Positions 33,141 to 43,480 of a DNA stretch of 64,000 nucleotides are shown here, piece by piece. The stretch is from the NCBI GenBank assembly GCA_028583415.1, contig CM053269.1:56905007-56969006 (forward strand), given 5' to 3'. How positions within the stretch are numbered: position 1 is the first letter of the stretch; the number at the start of each line of letters is the position of its first letter. The notes beneath the pieces were generated by a model that saw nothing but the letters and a program-made list of their open reading frames with translations, made no database searches and had not been told where the DNA came from. This DNA comes from Protea cynaroides. Its lineage: Eukaryota; Streptophyta; Magnoliopsida; Proteales; Proteaceae. The position numbers were made by a program, and so were the translations under genes.

Positions 33141-36100
33141 TCCTATGATCCATATAATATGTTGGAATTTATTCTAAAGGACATCCTTTCTGCAATCAAA
33201 CCATCAGAAGACGACTTGTTAACACGATTTCGTATCATAGATGAATTCCAAGCTGTGGTTGAATCTGTGGAAAGTCTGAGAGGTACTCGGTGCTTTCTTT
33301 TTTATGATGCATTGATCTTATGCGTTACGCCATTAATTTTAAGTTATTCACTGTGCTTGATGAAATTTCATATTCTTGCTTCAGATAAGTCCCCCCCCGC
33401 GTGCCCAAATCTTTCCTTCTTCTCTGAAAAAGAAAAGCTTCAACCTCAATGGTGGGGAATCAAGGCTAGGACAGAAAGTAGAACTGTACTCACCATGAAC
33501 AGTGAACAGCATCTTGGGTTTGACCAGCAAAAATCTGGCAGAAGTGGTCTCGTCCTTCTTTAGAAATCCTACGAAAAGAGCCACTCTTATTCCATGCATA
33601 ACTTAATAAAGGAAAAGCTGAAAGTGATATAAGACCAACATCTGAATTCTTATCTTATCTAGAACACTGATTCACTCAAATGATTCCTAAAAGACACATC
33701 ATCTAATTATGTAAATTTTCCCCTAAAAGAAAAGTCACAAGAAGATAAATCTACGTTATTCCTTGAAAACTGTGGGAACAAATTTTTAGTCTGATCGAAC
33801 CTTTAGGCTTTATTTGGTTGCAAGGGGAAATAAAGGGAAGGGAAGGGAAGTGAAAATTTTTAATTTTAAATGGAAACTTTTATAATTGTAACACAACATG
33901 ATTGTATAAATTATACAAACTTCTTAACATATTTAGTAATGATACTTATAAGATGTAAAATTTTTTTCCCTTTGGATGCTAAGTGAAGTGTAAGTTAATA
34001 ACTAAATATGGAATAATTTGGAATTAGTTACATAGTAATGTGATAGCATGTGCTGTAATCATTACAAAAGTTTTCATTTAAAGTTTAAAATTTTCACTTC
34101 CCTTCCTTCAATTCCCCTTACAATCAAACAAAGCCTTAGCATCTTATCCAAATAAAATATTAATCTGTCCCATGACTTGTGATGGCAAAGAGGGTTCAAC
34201 ACCTTCAGATCAATGATCCCTCTTTGCTACAGGATCTTTATACAGCCCAACTCCAAAATAGATTTAATAATCAATAGAGAAATCAACTTATCTAAAAAAT
34301 CCAACCATTGAAAACACTTGAAATTGATGGGAGACCCTCTTAACTTCAATTATGAACACTAGCAGAAATTTGGAGTCGATCGAAGGAGAACTGAAACAAC
34401 TACAGATTCTACAAGGTTGCTGTTTAGGTTACCGCCCAGATCTGGAGAAGTTTTTGAAAATTTTGATGATGTTTAGCACCAAATCAGCAAAGATCTGGTA
34501 GTCTTCTAACAGAATAATTGTCGCCAATGGGTATGAAGAACACCCAATAACATGAGCAGAGAACAAACAATAAGAACAAACAATAAGAAAACAAACTGTT
34601 GGTTGAGTCTCACAACCGAAGGAGACTCAACCAGAAATCAAAGTTTAACTTTTCTTTTCTGGTCTAAATCTGCCCCAGCCTTCTTTTACTTCTTACTTAT
34701 ATAATTTGTAAGATTACAAAATAATAGGAAATCCTAACTAAAACAGAAACTTCCTTTTTAGAGAATAGGAAAGTTTCCAAAATAGAAAATAGGAAAGTTT
34801 CTAAACACTTTTAGGAAACTAAATTTAAGAAAGTTCATAGTTTCCAAACAATTAAAATTCTAAATAACTAACACTATATTTTAGGAAAGAAATAAAAAAA
34901 GAGTGAAAAATCTGCTGCTGGTACTGTTCACGTGAACAGTACCTTGAACACTGTTCACGTGAACAGCAGGGGTGATTCGTCAGCCAATTGGGCCTGGCCC
35001 AATTTTGGGAGATTCTTTCTTCTTTCGGCCCCTTCTGGAGTAGACTTGGACTGCATCAACTTGACTCTAATCATTAAAAGAAATTAGAATTCAGCTGAAC
35101 TCAACGTAATCAAATTGATACTTATGGTATACAGTAATTGAGCACTCCCATGTATGGAACAAGTTCGACTTTGGTATTTTGATTTTTAAAAGATCAAATC
35201 CACTGAAAACTGACAGGGATGCCCCTGCTCTGGTTTCATATCATATGCCCTTTTCTTTGTTATCAACAATGGCAACAGAAAGGTTCTAGACCTTTTGAAT
35301 ACAAACTGATACATTTGGAGCATGATATGTCCTGGAATTTGTCACTTGTCAGTGATGGACAGAGGGATAGTGACTGTGTATTGGAAGATAAATGTTAGCG
35401 AAACAGAGTAGAAATAATTAAAAGAAGGTTCCTAGTTTCAAACTGGATGAAAATGAATGCTGGTACCTACTAGACGCAAGAACACAGGGCTGACGACTAC
35501 CGTCTGTTGTTTTGTCTTTAGCTTCCTCCAAGAGTCAAAGGCTGACATTTGTAAAGCAAGCCTATTGCCACTATATCATATGTGAATTAAATGATAAGCA
35601 ACTTTCAAGACCATTAATGGGTTGTATGCTTGTTAGGGATGTTATTCAGATTCTTCAATACTCCTAAAACTTTCATGTGTCAGGATGTGGGTATTAGATA
35701 CTTCCCTTGGTCTTTGGCTTGTGATTTTTGACTTTTTACCTTGTAAGTAGTGGCCGACCGAAGATAGTTTTAATTGTTTCTGAGGTTTCCTCAGCAAGTG
35801 AAATCCAAGCAAAGTCAAGAAACGACTCAGTGTTACAAAAGAGTACTTCTTGAAGTTGATGTAGATTTTTCCACTACTTAAAACTCTATTCACAAACGTG
35901 ATCAATTTATACTTTATGGAAGCTTTCAGCCTTTCACTGAGCCGGAAGTCTATGATCCACTCGGATTAAAATCAAGTGCTTGAACTGTCGGTTTAGCTGT
36001 ATTGAACTATTGATAGGAGTCATGGCAAGTTTCGCTTTGGGAGTAGAGTTAGGGCTTTCTACAGACTAGCTTCTTCTTATAAAAACTCTGTTCGTAGTTG

Positions 36101-39100
36101 TATGAAGAGAGTCCATTTGTGTAGTCAAAGATGGAAAGTAAGGTCCAAGGCATTTGAATCAAGGGTTAGCACATCATTGCTCTCAGACCGTCTCTTGAAG
36201 AAGCTCCAACTTTGGAAGGCCAGGTTCTTGTCCTATGTAGGTTGGTTGGAGTTAGTCAAATATGTATTGTAGGGCTTATTATACATTTACTGGGGGTATT
36301 CGGGCTGCCTCATTCGGTCTCCTAGAAGGTTGAATCCCTCATGAGTGTGCTCTTATGGAAGCGTTCCGATAACAATAAGTTTTTCCATACTACTAGTTGG
36401 TCCTCTATTTGTCTCCCCAAAGAAGAAGGTGGCTTAAGTATGAGAAGGGTAAAGAGGTTAAAATTGCTTGCATCATCAAATTGATTTGGAAAGTGGCAAC
36501 CAAAAGAAAGAGTATTTAGGTGGATTGGCTTTCCTCTAGAATACCTAAAAAAGGATTCTATATGGATTGTTTCTGCTGGCAGCCTGGCAATGATATCTCG
36601 TGGTCTTAGAGGAATATGTTGGAGACCAGAACTCTGGTGGTATACTCTATCAAGATAAGAGTCGATGATGGATCATCCACTCTTCTTTAGCTTGACAGCT
36701 GGCATCCCCAAGGAGTCCTAATCAACTATTATGGAGAGAGGATCAGGCCTCTCTTGGGAATTGATCGACGAACTTCAGTTTCATCTATATTGTGGAGGGA
36801 GAATGGTAGCCTGGTCGTCAATCTTAATCTCTTGGACGACCTTGGTCAGCTCTTCTAGGTATTTCGCATTGACCAATTGGAAGTGTACTCATGTGGACGA
36901 AAATGACATTGGATGTTTCTCCTCTTCCTCAGTTTGGAACCTTGTCAGGTCTGAAGCTCCTAAAGTTCCATGGTTTGATGTCATTTGGTTTCAATGATGT
37001 ATTCCTTGACATAGCTTCACTAGTTGGAGAGCTATCATTAGGTCTCTTCCGACCAACTCCTTCCTTCGAAAAAGAAAAATTTGTAATCAAGTCAATTTGT
37101 TGGCTTGCTGTGGAAAACCTCCACCACTTATTCTTTGAGTGCCCCTTTTCATTGCATCTATAGGATTTGGGAAGCAATTCTCCTCGCTGCTGGCCTTCTA
37201 AAAGGAGGATTCACACTTTCAATAGGGAGTGGAGATGGACCAATAGAGCATTTCAAGGAAATTCAAGAATATGGATTATGGTTTTGACTCTTCGCTGCTG
37301 TTTCAGCTGATCTTTGGTGTTGTGAAACTCCATTCTGTGGAGCTCCTTTGCAGGTTTAACCCAAACTTGAGGGATGCGAACTAGTAGGGACCAATCATTT
37401 ATCTGTTTTTGTAACTATTCCACATTACCCCTTTAGGAACATTTTGTGTTTGAATGAATTAAATTATTACCAGTTATATGAAATGCTGGAATAGATTTTT
37501 TTTTATTCCTAAATCTAATAATGCTGCAACTTCTAATTTTCCTAACAAAAGCTAACTCTGACACTCTTCTCATTTTCTTCTCATCTTATTAACTCTATTA
37601 CCAAAACCCCCAAAAAACTGAAAGTCTTCAATTGCTAGAATCTGAAACTCTTCAACCCCATCAGCTCACCCTGTAGCCCATTAAACTCCCTGCTCTTAAA
37701 GTTTTGTCAGATTTAGACTCTGTTACTGTCAATTCAGGCCTTAAACCTTAAAAAAAATCCTTTTTAATCACAGCATTATTTCAGTTCTTTCATAACTAGA
37801 GTACAGAAAAATGGTTTTACTTCCACTAGCATACTAGATTATATTTTTCTATATTGTTTCTCTTTCCCGTCAGTAATAAATAATATTTAACCTGCAAAAG
37901 CTAGATAATGGAAGCCATCTGGGGAAAATACAGTGCCAACCTATCAGAGTATAATGTGCTTTTGTTTGCAACTTAGATATTGAACCATGATCCAGGTTAT
38001 GTACTGAGAGAAGTGCTTATGATGTGCTCATATTTGAGCAGCCTAGATTAAATTGGACTTTGAAATAGCCAAATAGGGAAAGATTGCCCTTGGAAGCTAA
38101 AGCAACTATACCATGTGTGAACAGTTATAGAAATTTTTTATCCATTTATAGTGGTTCTTTCTCACCTAATTTTGAATATCTACTGATGTAATAATGCTAT
38201 GCTTAAGCAATTTTATGATTGTTTTCTGTATATTTGGATGACTATGATGCAAACAGGTGCCACCATTAAGCCATTTGGTTCATTTGTTTCTCGCTTGTAC
38301 TCAAAATGGAGTGACTTGGATATCTCTGTTGAGGTTCCCAGTGGTTCATTTGTTTCCTCTGCAAGGAAAAGACAGAAGTTGCGCTTTCTGATGGATATAC
38401 GACAAGCATTGTGGAATAGAGGTACTTTTCTTTCATCCATCTTCCTCCATTTATTTTCTAGTGCCATACCTTCAGCTGGATTTAATTTGTGTACTTGAAT
38501 CATGTTCCATCTCTCTTTCCCACCTGCCACCTCTGTTATGCAATATAATTTTCATTTTAAGTTCATGACAGGTTTGGCCTTGTAAAATTAGAGGATGGAA
38601 GACAGTTATTGTTCTGTTCCTACATGATAACAATGGGTTATTGTTGGGAATAATCTCACGTCGACCAAGCCTGGGACCTGGGATGACTTCATATGCCAGT
38701 TGTGCCTCTTCACCTAACAGCCTGAGCTTTATGTTGGATTTTCAACAGAGATACTATGAATCGTATCATATACCTGTGAATATGGCATGAATGAAACTGT
38801 ATCACTGATATAGGAAAGGTAGAACTCATGACGTGTAGATGTTAAATTGTATCAGAGGGGAGGGTAAAGGATTGAAGGGAATCTGGATATTTTGTAAGAT
38901 TATTCATGGAGAGCTGGTATCTAATTGAGGTATTCCATGCACTAGAGGAGTACATGCAACATATTTCTACTGTAGTTTTGCTTTACTATCTTGTTGATTT
39001 AGCTGTCTAATCAACTTTTCGCCTCTTTGATTACATAATTTAGCTCTTGAATGAACCTAAACATTGAACCTGCTTTAAAGTGTCGACTTAGGTCCTGAAA

Positions 39101-42100
39101 AGTTGCCCCAAAATGTTTTTTGTCCCTAGATGCTGATCTATGATGCAGGATGTCGTTCACCTATATTTTGATCTGGATTAATGAACTTGTCACTTAGGTA
39201 ATACAGGAACTTTTGATGGTAATAAATGGGTACCTGCCTATCACATGGTTTTCTCTTAACTACTCATTTGGCTTCTTTTGGCTGTTCAAACACCGGCTTA
39301 ACTATTCCATATAGCAAGTAGCTGGGTTTTATTTAATAAGTATTCCAAAATTTCTGGAAACTTGGTTATTCAAATTGGGGGTTTCTGAATCTATTCTTCC
39401 AGCATGATTTTGTCCTTTGGAATTTTCTGTACAATATTCATTATATTACTCATGGAGTTGTTGCATCGATTGTATCGATGTTTACTCCATTTCTATTTGA
39501 TTAGGTAGTTGATATGATGTTATGTTTGTGGTCCACTTTTCATTATAAATAAAAAAATTGGTTTCAGGTGATGCTCGTAATTTGCAATTTATTCCCAATG
39601 CGAGAGTTCCTCTTCTTGTATATGAGAGCAGCAACAACCACCGGAATATCTCCTGTGATATCTCAATCAATAATCTGCCAGGCCAAATCAAGTCTAAATT
39701 CTTGTTTTGGATCAATCAGATAGATGATCGCTTTCATGATGTGGTTTTACTGGTATGTGTTTAATATCGTATGAATTCTTGCTGGCGGAAGTTGTCACTT
39801 GTCATGGCTTTACTGGTATCTTTTATTCTCATATGGATTCTGGCTGTTAGTGGTGTATATCAGTTACTGTATTTTATTTTTTGATTCTCACTCACAGGTT
39901 AAGGAATGGGCAAAAGCACAGAATATAAATGACCCAAAGACTGGAACTCTGAACTCATACTCTTTATCTTTGCTTGTTATTTTCCATTTTCAGGTCATCT
40001 TCTCAGTTCTTTAACCTATTTATGTTACTAGTTGTCTTGTAATTAAATTGCAAATAATTTTGTGAGCACACATTAAACATGGTTGGGATTCGTAACACTA
40101 CTTGAGGTGTCAAACTGTATACATGGAAAATGATAATGTTCAAGGCTAGTGAACTTGGTAATGTTCGGTAGTTCACATGAGTATCTCATCATGTCAGCTT
40201 CAGCCAATACAAGTAAGAGGCCAACTTAAAATAACAACTGCATAAGTGCCATGATGCGTCAAGTGCAGGATAGTGTGTATTCTTGTAACTTTTTACAAAT
40301 TTGGATGAAGTTTTGACCCATATGGCATGCTCAGTCTGGGATGAAATTTGACCCATGAGATGGGTCTGCGTTCCTCTAGAACATTCACTTGTGTCTGCCA
40401 TGTGATTAATATGTGATATTTTCTCCTGACCAGATGAAGAGTACCATCAGTAGTGGACCTACAATAATCTGATTTGATGGATTAGGCTGGAAGAATTTTG
40501 AAGTGGGATCCACATTATCGAGGGTCGAAGAGAAACTGTCATCTCTGCCCTGAATCATTTCTTCTTTTTTTGGGGGGGGGTGGGGTGGGGTGTGGGGGGT
40601 TGCCATGTGACTTTTGGAGAAAGTGAATTTTGCTTCTTCAAGTCCTCAAATCCTTACATAAGTATAATTTTTTGTTATTTATTGTTCTAGTTACCTCCAT
40701 AGATTGTTTTTTAGCTTTTGTAATTTCCTTGGAAGTTAATGATATACTCTTGATTTTCTAAGTAACTTACAGAACCCCATTATTACTAATTTTCTTTGAT
40801 GTTTTTTACTACTTTGTTGCAGACATGTGTACCTGCGATTTTACCCCCACTGATGGAAATCTATACAGGAAATATTGTTGATGATCTTACAGGTGCATAT
40901 CATATTAAGCTTAATCTACTCATGAGCAGTCTTCTGGATTCTGAATTCTTTGCAGTATTTTGTAGAATTATTGTAATAAAGTTTAGTCCAGCCTTCACCA
41001 TGTGTATGAATTTGTTTACCTTCACCAGACATTATCGTCCAACTTCTTTAATCAAGTACATTACACTTGTATTGGATACCATGTATAATGCATTTGGTGG
41101 TAAAATGAGTTCCTTGTAGTTACTTCTGGAAAGGTGATGGAGAAGTTGGAGTTGGTCAGAAACCAAAAAGATCTTGGTTGTCTAACCACTAAAAGACTCT
41201 GAAACCCACCTCTCCGCTCTCATTGTGGCATATATCCATTACAAAAACTTAATTACCACCTATTCATCTAGGGTTGATGAATAATTCATCAAATTGATTA
41301 GATAAAAATGAGCTAGAGGAGCAAGTTAGGGGTCATAGGCTAAACGGACCAAACAATGATGGCAAAGAGGGGATTCAATACATAATTCAAAGATCCTTCT
41401 TTGCTACAAGATCTTATCACAGTCCAACCCAAATTTAACCTTTAACAACAAACAAGAATTATTGATTTAGACAAATAATTCCCCAACTTTAAATCTGACT
41501 GTAAGAATACTTCAAAATTTGTGATCCTTGATCTTTGGGATATGAGGAACAATATTCCAGAAGATGAGCTTGATCCAACGGGTGGGGTCGAAATCAATCT
41601 TGCCCGTAGGTCTCAAATAAGTATTTTAACAGAACCAGAATTGTATAACAGTAGAAAATTACTTATCTCAGAATCCAGCGTTTGGAAGGTCTTCAAACTT
41701 GGAGGGGAAGTACTCTAAGATGTGCTTGATAACATACCCAAATTTGAAAATGATCCAATCATGGATGAAGAAATTGTGAATTTTCGAAAAAAACTACTAT
41801 CATCTAAAAATGGGAATGAACAGAATAGGTGTTTCGGTTGAGTCTCACAACCAGTGGCATTCAACCAGAATTTAGTAATAAACTCTGGCCAACTATGCTG
41901 CCAGCATCTTCTTCCTTTTTATTTATAATGCTAAAAGGAAATACAAAAGATAGAAGGACTAGTTCCTAGAAGGAATGTCCAAAAATAAAAAAGAGAAACT
42001 TTCCTTTATAACTTTTAGGAAAGTTTCCAAAACAAATAACATCTATAATTGACTCATATGACAACCAATCTTAGGAAATAAAACAAATTTAGCAAACAAA

Positions 42101-43404
42101 ATTAATGACTAATTTTATAGAAATAAATCTAACTTAATTGAATTTAGGAAGAAGAAAAAAACTTTCTAAAAATTCTGTTGGTACTGTTCACATGAACAGT
42201 ACCGTGAACAGTGTTTTTGGTTGTTGGTTTGATTTTGACATTTTCCTTCCTTTGGTCTTCTTGCGTCACTTGAACTGCATCAAACAATCAACATATACAT
42301 GTTTAGAGACTGTTGGTGTCATTTAACATGGTCAGCAATACCATGCTGGCTTATTACATGGCAAACATGGACAGATGTGGGCAGGTTCATGCGACGGAGG
42401 ATCCGACTCCTATTTTGCCCAAAACATGTGCAGGAAGTTGTTGAGAAATGAATTTAAAGTTACATAAATCGTGAAAATGCCATTTCATAGTAATGGGGTC
42501 TTGCATTTTTGTAATTTGTTGTCATTTTAGACTCTTTTCAGACGCTTTCCTACTTGTTTGGAACTGAAACTTGAGCAGTGAGATGGGTGTGGGTTCCTCT
42601 ACCAGATAGGCACACATGGTTTGCCACATGGCAGTTGTGACAGATATGAATTGTCCCAAACAGTTGTGAAAATTAGGAGGAAACCAAAGAACAGAGATGA
42701 ATTGCCAAAAATAGTTATGGCAACTAAGGGGATATTAAACTATTGAAGAACGCAAGCCATATGTTAATTTATGTTTTTCTTTTCTTGTATTAAAATACAA
42801 ATGTGCTACGAAGGGGTCGGGAGCACTAGGCTAATGGGTTTGATACCTGTCATAAGCACCCCCTACCCGAAAAGGAAAAAAGTAAGATAAAATCCTTGGG
42901 TTGCCTAGCGTTTTCAGCATGCTGTTCACCAGCACAGGTAAAGTCACTGTTGAGGGGTTTTTTTTTGTTAGGTAGAGCCCCAAGGAGAATTGAACTAAAA
43001 GGGAAATAAAAGCACAGTTCAGATTTGCGGCAAACTCTTTACTCCTTTCCCTATGTAAAACTAAAAGGGAAATAAAAGCACCTTGGGATGGGTTGGAAAA
43101 AAGAAATCTTGTAGTTTTCTGATAAATAGGATCTCTAGCTTGCTAGATTTGCTGCAAACTTGATTTGTTTCTTTAAAGGAGAAACTAAGGCCTTTCTACA
43201 AACTTCTAAAAGGTAGTTATTTATATCTCTAGATGGTTTTCATATCCATTTCTGTATTGTTTTTGTTTCCATTATTCTTCTTTTTTTTTTTTTTTTTTTG
43301 TTTTTTATTTCATCTTTTGAATCCCCAGCCATTGCCTGTCTTACTCCACAATTGAAAATAAAATGAATCAGAAAGAAAGCTTTTTCATGTCTCACATAAA
43401 AACA

Positions 43405-43480
<76 letters not shown>

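Noticed and set aside
33117..33563. 148-codon continuous frame as a single-exon gene
   Set aside because: Similarity to HESO1 stops exactly at the GT donor at 33283. The remainder is read-through into intron 1.
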